A stretch of DNA of 18,736 bases from Methanobacteriota archaeon (GCA_002720055.1 PBGH01000023.1:1-18736); one strand, 5' to 3'. Counted from the first letter of the stretch, positions 8,156 to 15,315 are shown. Notes: a model not told the origin generated them from the sequence alone. Made by a program: numbers and translations.

Positions 8156-8717
8156 AAACGTTACTGACTACATTAAATCTTACGATAGATGTTTACCACA
8201 AAATGTCTGTCGTAATATAGTTGCGTTAGCAAAGAAAACTAAGTTAGAAAGATGGGAACAGAAGGGTCGTCCTCAATGTGGTATGTTTAACATCACACAT
8301 GTTGCAGAGACAGAACAAGATCCAGACTGGATGAAGATGCAGAACCTACTCATCCCTGCGATCAAATCAGCATCCGAACTCTACATGACACAGGTGGGAT
8401 GTAAAGATCACTGGCCAGTAGAGAATGGATTTGAGCAAATCAAACTCAAGCATTACAATCACGAATCTAATGATAGGTTTGATGAGCATGTTGATGTTGG
8501 TGACCACAGTAGTGCAAGAAGATTTCTTGCTCTGTTCTTTTATCTAAATGATGTGGAGAAAGGTGGAGAAACACACTTCCCTAACGTAAACATCAGTATC
8601 AAACCGAGCGAGGGGAAGGTGTTAGTATTCCCTCCTACTTGGATGTTTGCACACTCAGGTAAAGCACCACTATCAAACGACAAGTATGTTGTCGGAACAT
8701 ACCTACACTACATTTAA
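8145..8717 (+). CDS. 2-oxoglutarate/Fe(II)-dependent oxygenase (prolyl 4-hydroxylase-like)
   Basis: A 190-residue non-heme iron dioxygenase. The iron triad is H115-V-D117 in FDEHVDVGD and H170 in [10 protein letters not shown]180 in [10 protein letters not shown] is the likely 2-oxoglutarate anchor. [16 protein letters not shown] between them is typical of the P4H-like branch. The start is set by AAGGAG (8132-8137), 7 nt before the ATG at 8145; this ATG lies 11 nt inside uvsX, and an upstream ATG at 8124 lacks such a site. The gene sits between uvsX and gp41. Cyanophages carry such oxygenases often, but the substrate (protein, nucleic acid or nucleotide) is not known and nothing in the sequence decides it. 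Confidence 0.93.
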   Translation: MVLRNVTDYIKSYDRCLPQNVCRNIVALAKKTKLERWEQKGRPQCGMFNITHVAETEQDPDWMKMQNLLIPAIKSASELYMTQVGCKDHWPVENGFEQIKLKHYNHESNDRFDEHVDVGDHSSARRFLALFFYLNDVEKGGETHFPNVNISIKPSEGKVLVFPPTWMFAHSGKAPLSNDKYVVGTYLHYI

Positions 8718-10087
8718 TGCAAAAGATAGAAGAGATAGCACTTAGTAAACTCATCCTAGATGAGAACTATTGTAGACAGGTATTACCCTTTGTCAAGGAT
8801 GAATATTTTGACACCATCAATCATAAGATATTGTTTGAGGTGGTTCATCAATATGTGCAGGAGTTTGATGGTCTACCAGAACCACAAGCACTTAAGATTG
8901 AGGTAGAGAAGCGTAAAGATATAAGTGAAGAGATACTAAAAGAGATAGAAGGATTCATTGATACTGGTTTAGATAAAGATCAATACAATCATGACTGGTT
9001 GTTGAGTACTACTGAGAAATGGTGTAAGGAGAGAGCAATCTACCTTGCATTAATGGATAGTATTAAGATTGCTGACGGTCAAGATAAGACTCGTACTAAA
9101 GATGCTATACCACACATCATGTCTGAGGCATTAGGTACTGGTTTTGATGACACGGTTGGTCATGACTATCTAAAGGATGCTGATGAGAGATATGAATTCT
9201 ATCATAAGATAGAAGACAAGACACCATTTGATCTTGATTACTTTAATAAGATAACCAAGGGTGGTTTACCAAACAAGACACTTAACATTGCACTAGCAGG
9301 TACAGGTGTTGGTAAGTCTCTATTCATGTGTCATATGGCAGCAGCTACATTACTACAAGGTAAGAATGTTCTGTACATTACTCTTGAGATGGCAGAAGAA
9401 AAGATTGCAGAGAGAATTGATGCTAACCTTTTAGATGTACCTATACAACAACTTAACGACCCACTGTTTACAAAACAACAGTTTCGTACTAAAATGGATA
9501 AGATAGATAAGAAGACTCAAGGTAGGTTGGTTATCAAAGAATACCCAACTGCGTCTGCACATGTAGGTCACTTTAAATCTCTTATCAATGAGTTAGCAAT
9601 GAAGAAAGGGTTCAGTCCTGATATTATCTTCATTGACTATCTAAATATTTGTTCATCATCACGTTATAAAAATTCCATTGTCAATTCTTACACGTTTGTT
9701 AAAGCGATTGCAGAAGAACTCCGTGGTCTTGCAGTTGAGACTAATGTACCTATCGTCTCCGCTACTCAGACGACTCGTAGTGGCTATGGTAGTAGTGATG
9801 TTGATCTTACTGACACAAGTGAGTCGTTCGGTCTACCCGCCACTGCTGATCTTATGTTTGCTCTTATTAGTACGGAGGATCTTGAGGGGATGAATCAGAT
9901 AATGGTCAAGCAACTCAAGAATAGATACAATGATCCTACAGTACATAAACGATTTGTAATAGGTATTGACAGATCGAAGATGAGGCTTTATGATTGTGAA
10001 CAGCAACAACTTACTGATTCTGGTACTGACGAAGAGATACTAGAAGTCGCTAAGACTAAAACTAAATTTGATTCCTTTAAGATATGA
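8717..10087 (+). CDS. gp41: Replicative DNA helicase gp41 (DnaB-like)
   Basis: A 456-residue hexameric 5'-3' helicase (T4 gp41 has 475). Residues ~1-130 form the helical N-terminal domain. The RecA-like core starts near 165: Walker A ALAGTGVGKS (K200), VLYITLEMAEEKIAERIDANL typical of DnaB motif 1a, Walker B DIIFIDYLNIC (D307), VPIVSATQTTRSG (sensor/H3 region), and a C-terminal KNRYNDP-x-VH-x-RFVIGIDRSKMRLYD end. The ATG shares a base with the oxygenase stop (TAATG), and its own stop overlaps the next ATG (ATGA). It pairs with primase gp61, whose gene begins at 18479, so helicase and primase genes are ~8.4 kb apart here. Confidence 0.97.
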   Translation: MQKIEEIALSKLILDENYCRQVLPFVKDEYFDTINHKILFEVVHQYVQEFDGLPEPQALKIEVEKRKDISEEILKEIEGFIDTGLDKDQYNHDWLLSTTEKWCKERAIYLALMDSIKIADGQDKTRTKDAIPHIMSEALGTGFDDTVGHDYLKDADERYEFYHKIEDKTPFDLDYFNKITKGGLPNKTLNIALAGTGVGKSLFMCHMAAATLLQGKNVLYITLEMAEEKIAERIDANLLDVPIQQLNDPLFTKQQFRTKMDKIDKKTQGRLVIKEYPTASAHVGHFKSLINELAMKKGFSPDIIFIDYLNICSSSRYKNSIVNSYTFVKAIAEELRGLAVETNVPIVSATQTTRSGYGSSDVDLTDTSESFGLPATADLMFALISTEDLEGMNQIMVKQLKNRYNDPTVHKRFVIGIDRSKMRLYDCEQQQLTDSGTDEEILEVAKTKTKFDSFKI

Positions 10088-10725
10088 CAAAAGAAAACGT
10101 ACCTTATGATCCTGCCTCGGCAGACAACGCTCAGAAAGTTGCAGAGAGTATGAACAATTCTGCACAGGATGCCAAAGATGATATGGCAGATGGTGCTAAG
10201 AAGATTGCTGATGAAACTCCCAAGACACCAGAAGAGTTTATTAAACAAAAAGGATTCACTGCATGGCAAGCAGCAGAGAAGGTTAGAGCAAACGAAAAGA
10301 ATAAAAAGGAAGAGACTAAGTTCCAGATTGATCTAGACAAGTACATGCATTTCCAAGACATGACTTGCTCAGAACCTAGTAAAGATAAGGTTCAGTATAT
10401 AGATAGATTGAGACAACTCAGCGAACAAGGATGTGACATTGCTAGGTTGGACACAGCATCACAGGGTTTGACTGCAGAAGCAGGTGAGTTCTGTGAGATT
10501 GTTAAGAAGATGAAGTATCAAGGTAAACCATGGAATGATGCTAACAAAGAGCATCTAATTAAAGAACTCGGTGACGTTCTATGGTACGCAGCATGTGCAG
10601 CGAAAGCATTAGACATCAGACTTGATGAAGTATTCTATACCAACTCATTAAAACTAGCAGCAAGATATCCTGGTGGAGAGTTCTCCATTGAGGAGTCCGA
10701 AAACAGAAAACAAGGAGACATTTAA
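10084..10725 (+). CDS. mazG: MazG-like nucleotide pyrophosphohydrolase with N-terminal extension
   Basis: A 213-residue protein with a MazG-type all-alpha NTP pyrophosphatase domain in the C-terminal half (~115-205). The metal-binding signature is E132-A-G-E135-F-C-E138 together with K-E161-L-G-D164. The KLAARYPGGEFSIEESENRKQGD tail is typical of phage MazG. The first ~100 residues are charged, Ala/Lys/Glu-rich and likely disordered, beyond the usual single-domain size; they also include a KGFTAWQAAEK helix. Start overlaps the gp41 stop (ATGA). Cyanophage MazG has been proposed to alter (p)ppGpp or dNTP pools, although measured activity favours dGTP/dCTP-type substrates. It may hydrolyse host-derived nucleotides during replication. 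Confidence 0.92.
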   Translation: MTKENVPYDPASADNAQKVAESMNNSAQDAKDDMADGAKKIADETPKTPEEFIKQKGFTAWQAAEKVRANEKNKKEETKFQIDLDKYMHFQDMTCSEPSKDKVQYIDRLRQLSEQGCDIARLDTASQGLTAEAGEFCEIVKKMKYQGKPWNDANKEHLIKELGDVLWYAACAAKALDIRLDEVFYTNSLKLAARYPGGEFSIEESENRKQGDI

Positions 10726-10805
10726 TGCCTTTATTTTTAATAGTCTTAGGTGCATCATCAGTTGGTGCTTCTATTGCACTTTATATCCTAAGGAGATACG
10801 ACTAA
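10725..10805 (+). CDS. Single-pass membrane micro-protein 1
   Basis: A 26-residue ORF with an excellent ribosome site (AAGGAG at 10712-10717) and a TAATG overlap with the MazG stop. It begins MPLFLIVLG, spans one hydrophobic segment and ends YILRRYD, giving a positively charged (cytoplasmic) C-terminal end. It is far too short for standard gene calls. The next ORF has the same start (MPLFL) and the same end (YILRKY), so the two look like tandem copies. Function unknown; small phage membrane proteins can modulate host membranes or act as superinfection or lysis factors, but nothing here shows which. Confidence 0.75.
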   Translation: MPLFLIVLGASSVGASIALYILRRYD

Positions 10806-10891
10806 TGCCTTTATTCTTGACACCAGTCATATGTGCTGCTATAATAACAGCATACTCAACTTATATTCTCAGAAAGTACAATCCTCATTAA
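10805..10891 (+). CDS. Single-pass membrane micro-protein 2 (paralogue of micro-protein 1)
   Basis: A 28-residue ORF that starts on the last base of the previous stop (TAATG), with AAGGAG at 10790-10795, 9 nt upstream. It begins MPLFLTPVICAAII and ends YILRKYNPH, mirroring the previous micro-protein at both ends with a diverged middle. A longer reading of this frame from 10673 would begin inside mazG and has no ribosome site, so the short start is preferred. One transmembrane helix (~4-22) with a basic C-terminal end is predicted by eye. Function unknown. Confidence 0.75.
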   Translation: MPLFLTPVICAAIITAYSTYILRKYNPH

Positions 10892-10894
10892 CGC

Positions 10895-11092
10895 ATGGCA
10901 CTATCAGGACAAGTAGAAGAATCATTACGAGAAGCACAGGAGTGTCTACGTAATGCTTTATCTTTCTCTGCTCGTACAGAGAAGACGTATATCAGCAAAC
11001 ACATTGCAGATATATTACATCAGATTGATAACCTATGTGATGTGAGTGAGATGTTGGAACACATGGAGAACCTTCGCAATGAAATTGACTAA
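10895..11092 (+). CDS. Small conserved helical protein
   Basis: A 65-residue, mostly helical acidic protein (SGQVEESLREAQECLRNALS, then ISKHIADILHQIDNL and EMLEHMENLRNEID). I remember similar short proteins in cyanophages beside gp41, but no function is known to me. No ribosome site is visible; the start follows the micro-protein stop by 3 nt, so translation is probably coupled. The last 14 nt overlap the next gene. Confidence 0.8.
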   Translation: MALSGQVEESLREAQECLRNALSFSARTEKTYISKHIADILHQIDNLCDVSEMLEHMENLRNEID

Positions 11093-11339
11093 AATTATGG
11101 ATCAAGGTCCTTATCGTTTTGTTCACACAGATAAGAGACTTGAGAACGGTAAACTAGATTACCGTATACAGAAGTACAACACATGGACGCAACGTTACAA
11201 TGATATGTACTTACTAGACAGTTCACTACAGTTGGACGCATGTCTAGAGGACAAAGAATACACGAAGTGGTTAGACCCAGATCCTGAGGTCTCTGCATAC
11301 AAAAAGAGAGGAGACGTTGTTAGGTCTCCCTATAAATAA
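11079..11339 (+). CDS. Small hypothetical protein
   Basis: An 86-residue protein of unknown function (MKLTKIMDQGPYRFVHTDKR...), rich in Tyr, Asp and Lys. The ATG at 11079 is chosen because GGAGA (11065-11069) stands 9 nt upstream; a start at 11097 (MDQGPY) is possible but has no ribosome site, and the one at 11046 would overlap the previous gene by 47 nt. Its last three codons (TAT AAA TAA) coincide with a TATAAATA late-promoter motif, and its stop codon touches a terminator stem. It is the last gene of the replication operon. Confidence 0.75.
   Translation: MKLTKIMDQGPYRFVHTDKRLENGKLDYRIQKYNTWTQRYNDMYLLDSSLQLDACLEDKEYTKWLDPDPEVSAYKKRGDVVRSPYK
11331..11338 (+). promoter_or_regulatory. T4-type late promoter TATAAATA
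   Basis: A perfect TATAAATA, the T4 late -10 element read with gp55/gp33-type factors, lies in the last codons of the preceding gene. Transcription would begin near 11344-11345, inside the left arm of the terminator hairpin, giving a leader of only ~18 nt for the GTG start at 11362. Confidence 0.7.
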
Positions 11340-11360
11340 GAGGGTAACACCCTCTTTTTT
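11339..11360 (+). terminator. Terminator ending the replication operon
   Basis: AGAGGGT (11339-11345) and ACCCTCT (11349-11355) form a perfect 7-bp stem with an AAC loop, followed by six T (11355-11360). It begins on the last base of the upstream stop codon. Confidence 0.93.
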
Positions 11361-11361
11361 C

Positions 11362-12195
11362 GTGGCAAATAAAGGATTGCAGTTTGAGTGGTCAGTATTA
11401 CACCATGCACTATCACGTGTTGGTGATCCATCTGAACTCTCATCAGAACAAAATGTAACTCGTCTTAAGGCAGCAGATGAAGTCAGTAAGATGGGGGAAT
11501 CTTCTGCTGTGTCACAAGCAGGTCTGCAAGTCATTAATCAGATAAAACCTGGTGGGTTTGCTGCAGAACAATTATTCTATAAATCATTTATGAAGATGGG
11601 TGGTGGTGCTAATGAAGGGAAGACAGATATAATTTTCAGCAAAGGTGGTACGAAATATAAATGTAGTATGAAGTATGGTAATGATTATCAACTTACGTCA
11701 GCAGGTATAGATAAATCAATTAAGATTCTGACTGGTATATTAAAACTAGTAGCAAATAAGTATGGAACTAGAGACGATGCGATGTGTTTAGGATATCTTC
11801 AGTTAGTACTAGAAGAGATCTCTAATAAATTTGAGAACAACACAGGAACTATTACTGCTGCAGAGGCAGACAGACTTATGAGTAGCACAAGAGAGAACCT
11901 AGGACTAGAGTCTAGATTACAATCTATACTAGGAACTAGAAAGAACCCTACCACATCAGGAGTCTATTCTAAATTTAAGTATGAACTAACTAAAGAATGT
12001 TTAACTGGTGAGATGACATTTGGTGGTGGTGACAAAGTTGCTACTCATGTACTCACAGAGTCTGGTGTCAAACCTATAGATGGTAAATTAATTAATGAGG
12101 TTATGGCTAGAGCAGGTGTTCGTATCAGCAAAAAGGGACGCAAAGCTAAAGGTGGTGTTAAGATGAACGCCATTACCATTAGATATGAGGTATAA
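11362..12195 (+). CDS. Hypothetical protein with PD-(D/E)xK nuclease-like signature
   Basis: A ~277-residue protein read from GTG 11362 (MANKGLQFEW...). A TTG at 11317 with a good AGGAG just upstream is in frame, but it would encode the terminator as protein, so I prefer the GTG. Around residues 85-112 the pattern GKTDIIF (D89), then KYKCSMKYGNDYQLTSAG (S102, K104), resembles the D-x(n)-(E/S)-x-K strand pair of PD-(D/E)xK nucleases, where S-x-K followed by QL-x-S-G is a common variant; an upstream Glu in FAAEQLFY could complete the site. The rest is helical, with a basic segment (RISKKGRKAKGG) near the C-terminus. This is a motif-level guess. It is first in a late block, directly before a ligase-like gene. 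Confidence 0.65.
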   Translation: MANKGLQFEWSVLHHALSRVGDPSELSSEQNVTRLKAADEVSKMGESSAVSQAGLQVINQIKPGGFAAEQLFYKSFMKMGGGANEGKTDIIFSKGGTKYKCSMKYGNDYQLTSAGIDKSIKILTGILKLVANKYGTRDDAMCLGYLQLVLEEISNKFENNTGTITAAEADRLMSSTRENLGLESRLQSILGTRKNPTTSGVYSKFKYELTKECLTGEMTFGGGDKVATHVLTESGVKPIDGKLINEVMARAGVRISKKGRKAKGGVKMNAITIRYEV

Positions 12196-12202
12196 TTAAG
12201 AC

Positions 12203-13387
12203 ATGGCAAAGAACACACACCTAGAACATTTAGAAGATGACCTGATCAACCAAGGGTATCAGGGTGGTTTAAATGCTATTAATTTTATTGAGTCTCTTTC
12301 TGATATGCTAGACAGTGGTGGAAAGGGTGCAAGGGTTACTGTCAAATGGGATGGTGCCCCTGCTATTGTATGTGGTAGGACTCCTCAAGGGCAGTTTTTT
12401 GTAGGAACTAAATCAGTATTTAATAAAGGACAACCAAAGATCGGATATGATCATGATCTTATAGACTACCATTACGAAGGTAGTGTTGTTGGGACTATCC
12501 TTCATGAAGTATATGATCAACTAAAGAAACTACCATTTAAAGGTGTACTACAAGGTGACCTTTTATATACTAAGACACCTACTATTACAAAGATGGGTGG
12601 CAATACAGTATATAAATTCAGACCAAACACTATCACATATGCAGTTGATGCATACAGTGAACTGGGTCAGAAGATAGGTGCATCCAAGTTGGGTATAGTA
12701 TTTCACACGAGTTACACAGGTGAAAGTGTAGAGAATATGTCTGCAGGATTTGGTGTGGATGTATCGCATTTACAGGGAGTCAAGGATGTGGCAGTACTAT
12801 CATCAAACTTTGAGAATGTAGGTGGAGTAGCAACACTCAGTACCACTGAGAAAGTACAAGTAAAACAAAACATTCGTAATGCTAAGATTGGTATGACTAA
12901 GGGTAGATCTTTCCTCGATTTGCTAGGTGGCACAAGACCTTTCGAGTATACTGCACTGTTTAAAGTATACTTTAACCAAGTTATTAGAACAGGTAAGGTT
13001 CCAAAGACTGCTGCACTGTTACATAAAGGGTTCGAAGTCTTTGTATCACAGCGTTTTGACATGGAGATTGCTAAGAAAAAGACTGAAAAATCTAAGGAAC
13101 AATGGAAGAAAAAGAAACAAGAGTCCCTCAAGTATCTAAATAGTAACAAAACTGCCATACATAATGCTATGAGTGCCTTCCAGTCTCTAATAACTGCGAA
13201 GAAAATTATCATCCGACGCTTAGAGAAAGTGAAAGGTATTGGTACATTCATAGAAGACGAATCTGGTTACCGAGTTACAAGTCCTGAGGGATACGTAGCA
13301 ATTAAAAATGGTACGGCTATCAAACTTGTTGATAGATTAGAATTCTCTAAAGCAAACTTTACTGTGGCAAAGAACTGGTCAAAATGA
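12203..13387 (+). CDS. Ligase-like nucleotidyltransferase candidate (KxDG motif)
   Basis: A 394-residue protein usually annotated as hypothetical in cyanophages. It shows, in the order expected of ATP-dependent RNA/DNA ligases: motif I VKWDGAPA (K48-W-D50-G51, the lysine that would take AMP), motif III GVLQGDLL (117-120), motif IV PEGYVAI (E362) and motif V AIKLVD (K374). The EGYV-x-DGT/NGT-x-K layout recalls T4 RNA ligase 1. Motif III has Asp where Glu is usual, and motif V has one Lys instead of K-x-K. A 240-residue insertion separates III and IV and includes a very basic helix (~290-312, KKKTEKSKEQWKKKKQES). So it may be a divergent active ligase or a degenerate relative. It ends 4 nt inside the next gene (ATGA). 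The ribosome site is poor. Confidence 0.65.
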   Translation: MAKNTHLEHLEDDLINQGYQGGLNAINFIESLSDMLDSGGKGARVTVKWDGAPAIVCGRTPQGQFFVGTKSVFNKGQPKIGYDHDLIDYHYEGSVVGTILHEVYDQLKKLPFKGVLQGDLLYTKTPTITKMGGNTVYKFRPNTITYAVDAYSELGQKIGASKLGIVFHTSYTGESVENMSAGFGVDVSHLQGVKDVAVLSSNFENVGGVATLSTTEKVQVKQNIRNAKIGMTKGRSFLDLLGGTRPFEYTALFKVYFNQVIRTGKVPKTAALLHKGFEVFVSQRFDMEIAKKKTEKSKEQWKKKKQESLKYLNSNKTAIHNAMSAFQSLITAKKIIIRRLEKVKGIGTFIEDESGYRVTSPEGYVAIKNGTAIKLVDRLEFSKANFTVAKNWSK

Positions 13388-14601
13388 TTCACTTTAATCA
13401 ATTCATAACTGAAGCAACACCTGCACAGGGCACAGTATCACAACCTGCTAAGAAGAAACCTGTACCTAAGTCTCAGCAACCAGAGGATAAGCATGTTGCG
13501 ATCACTTTTGGTAGGTTTAATCCTCCTCATGCAGGTCATGGTAAACTTCTTGATGCAGTTAAGGCACATGGTGGTGACTCAGGTAACTATAGAATCTATC
13601 CTAGTAGAACGCAAGATCATAAGAAGAATCCTTTGAGTGCTGATCAGAAGGTTGATCACATGCGTAAGATGTTTAAGAATCATAAGGATAAGATACAGAA
13701 TTCAGAACAGCATAGAAATATATTTGACATACTACGTGACCTTAATGATGAAGGACATGAACATGTAACAATGGTAGTCGGAGACGACAGAGTAAAAGAA
13801 TTTCAGAAGTTAACGCAGAAATATAACGGTGTACACTACGACTTTAAGTCTGTTAATATCAAGTCAGCAGGTGCTAGAGATCCAAATTCAGATGATCCAA
13901 TAGAAAAACTATCAGCATCAGCACAGAGAAAGCATGCACAGGGTGATGACCATGACTCCTATCATGCAGGAATGCCAAAAGGATTTAAGAAGTCAGACTC
14001 TATGAAGATGATGGCAGATGTAAAGACAGGTATGACACCTCCTAAGAAACCATCACAGAAACTTAAGAAGAAAACTCCTGCTACTCCAAAGAGTGAAGCA
14101 TGGGAATACTCACCTAAGTTACACATGTATGAGTTCAGAGAGCACTACATGGAGCATGAAGTTTTTGCAGTTGGTACTTTAGTAGAGCATGATGACAGTG
14201 GTATACGTGGTGTTATAGTACACCGTGGTACTAATCATGTTGTGTTTAAGGATCATGATGGTGAAGAGTTTAAGGCATGGTTGCATCATGTGACTGAGGT
14301 TGTAGAGTTAGATGAGATAGCAATGCCAAGGAGAAAGGACAACCCATACTCCAAGCGTAAGATACTCAAGGCTATGATTAGATCAGTTGCTGAGAGAGAA
14401 AGATCCAAAGCAGGTGTGACTAGGGAAGAGAAAGAAAAAGGAGATCAAAGTAATTATTCTGCTGATGATGGCAGTGGTAATACATGGAAGATTGGCACTG
14501 ATGAGTATAGAAAAGCAGTGCAGGACATGACTCCAGGTCAGGGGACTACCAAGTTTGGGGTTAAGTTTAACGACTTTAGAAAGGCTGCACAGCCTAAATA
14601 A
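13384..14601 (+). CDS. HxGH nucleotidyltransferase with T4-type capsid-targeting N-terminus and SH3-like C-domain
   Basis: A 405-residue, Lys/His-rich protein. Residues 38-52 (VAITFGRFNPPHAGH) carry the G-R-F-x-P-x-H-x-G-H motif of the cytidylyltransferase/NMN-adenylyltransferase superfamily; VNIKSAGARDP and KLSASAQR later are in place of the usual I-S-x-T-x-x-R motif, so catalysis is uncertain. The first eleven residues, MIHFNQFITEA, closely resemble the capsid-targeting peptide of T4 internal proteins (MKTYQEFIAEA), which gp21 protease cuts after I/L-x-E; the predicted cut here is after E10. Residues ~260-305 (VGTLVEHDDSGIRGVIVHRG...) look like an SH3/KOW-like small barrel. The protein is thus probably a prohead core or packaged virion protein. 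It overlaps the ligase-like gene by 4 nt. Confidence 0.75.
   Translation: MIHFNQFITEATPAQGTVSQPAKKKPVPKSQQPEDKHVAITFGRFNPPHAGHGKLLDAVKAHGGDSGNYRIYPSRTQDHKKNPLSADQKVDHMRKMFKNHKDKIQNSEQHRNIFDILRDLNDEGHEHVTMVVGDDRVKEFQKLTQKYNGVHYDFKSVNIKSAGARDPNSDDPIEKLSASAQRKHAQGDDHDSYHAGMPKGFKKSDSMKMMADVKTGMTPPKKPSQKLKKKTPATPKSEAWEYSPKLHMYEFREHYMEHEVFAVGTLVEHDDSGIRGVIVHRGTNHVVFKDHDGEEFKAWLHHVTEVVELDEIAMPRRKDNPYSKRKILKAMIRSVAERERSKAGVTREEKEKGDQSNYSADDGSGNTWKIGTDEYRKAVQDMTPGQGTTKFGVKFNDFRKAAQPK
14594..14600 (+). promoter_or_regulatory. Putative late promoter CTAAATA
   Basis: CTAAATA overlaps the stop codon of the preceding gene (CCT AAA TAA) and stands 25 bp before the ATG at 14626. Matching motifs at gene ends occur at 11331 and 17286. 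Confidence 0.45.
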
Positions 14602-14625
14602 TAATTACGGAATCAATTTTATCCG

Positions 14626-15315
14626 ATGATTACAACAAATATTGCTGCTCAACTCATAGGTTATTCTATGGAAGAGCAAATTAAAATAACTAAATGTGTT
14701 GACCATAACACAGCTGCCCCTACAAAACGCATGCAGGAGACAGTTGATGCTATAATTAAGATCATCGATGAATCTCCAATACAACCCGCCTTTGAGGGAT
14801 ACGCAGGTTTCCCGATTGATAAGGAAGCAATTGACAAGAACAAACGTAAGTCACCTGACGATCGTAATATTGGTAGAGTAGTATCACAAGGTGGTAACTC
14901 TATGGTTATTACAGGTCGTAAATCAGATGGACGTTACGTAGTTGTTGGAAAGAAGGGTGAGAAAACTGCTAAACATCAAGAAGACATTGGTGTCCAAGGA
15001 CCCAAAGAGTCTGTTGACTATAGTATAGATATAGAAGACTTACATAATCTTATGAAAGAAGCAATGACCGTCACTAATGCTGACAAGAAAGGTAACACTC
15101 CTGCTTGGCAGAATTATAAGAAGGGTATGAAATCCAAGACAACTGGCAAACCTATGTACAAGGCTGCTGATCATGTCAAAGAGGAAGAGTTAAAAGAATA
15201 CTCTGCTACTGGTTGCTCAACACCAGGTCAAAGTAAGCCTAAGAAAAAGAAGAAGGCATACAAAGAAGAGAAATACGATTGGCGTGCAGCACTTGAGGAA
15301 ATAAGGAATGGCTAG
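14626..15315 (+). CDS. Lysine-rich hypothetical protein, possible prohead/virion internal protein
   Basis: A 229-residue basic protein without a recognised enzyme motif. Residues 1-60 are helical; RNIGRVVSQGGNSMVITGRKSDGRYVVVGKKGEK (~82-115) looks like a small beta barrel; the rest is Lys-rich and likely disordered, with a run of six Lys near the end and then YDWRAALEEIRNG. DIEDLHNLMKEAMTV contains a possible gp21-type cut site (L-M-K-E|A). There is no ribosome site; it follows the late motif at 14594. The adjoining genes and composition suggest a scaffold or packaged protein, not an enzyme. Its last 8 nt overlap the next gene. Confidence 0.7.
   Translation: MITTNIAAQLIGYSMEEQIKITKCVDHNTAAPTKRMQETVDAIIKIIDESPIQPAFEGYAGFPIDKEAIDKNKRKSPDDRNIGRVVSQGGNSMVITGRKSDGRYVVVGKKGEKTAKHQEDIGVQGPKESVDYSIDIEDLHNLMKEAMTVTNADKKGNTPAWQNYKKGMKSKTTGKPMYKAADHVKEEELKEYSATGCSTPGQSKPKKKKKAYKEEKYDWRAALEEIRNG

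Noticed and set aside
10673..10891. 72-residue ORF starting inside mazG
   Set aside because: No ribosome site and a 53-nt overlap; the same frame has a much better start at 10805 that gives the 28-residue micro-protein.
12712..13251. 179-residue minus-strand ORF
   Set aside because: Antisense shadow of the ligase-like gene; Phe/Ser/Leu-rich translation typical of reversed Lys-rich coding sequence, no ribosome site.
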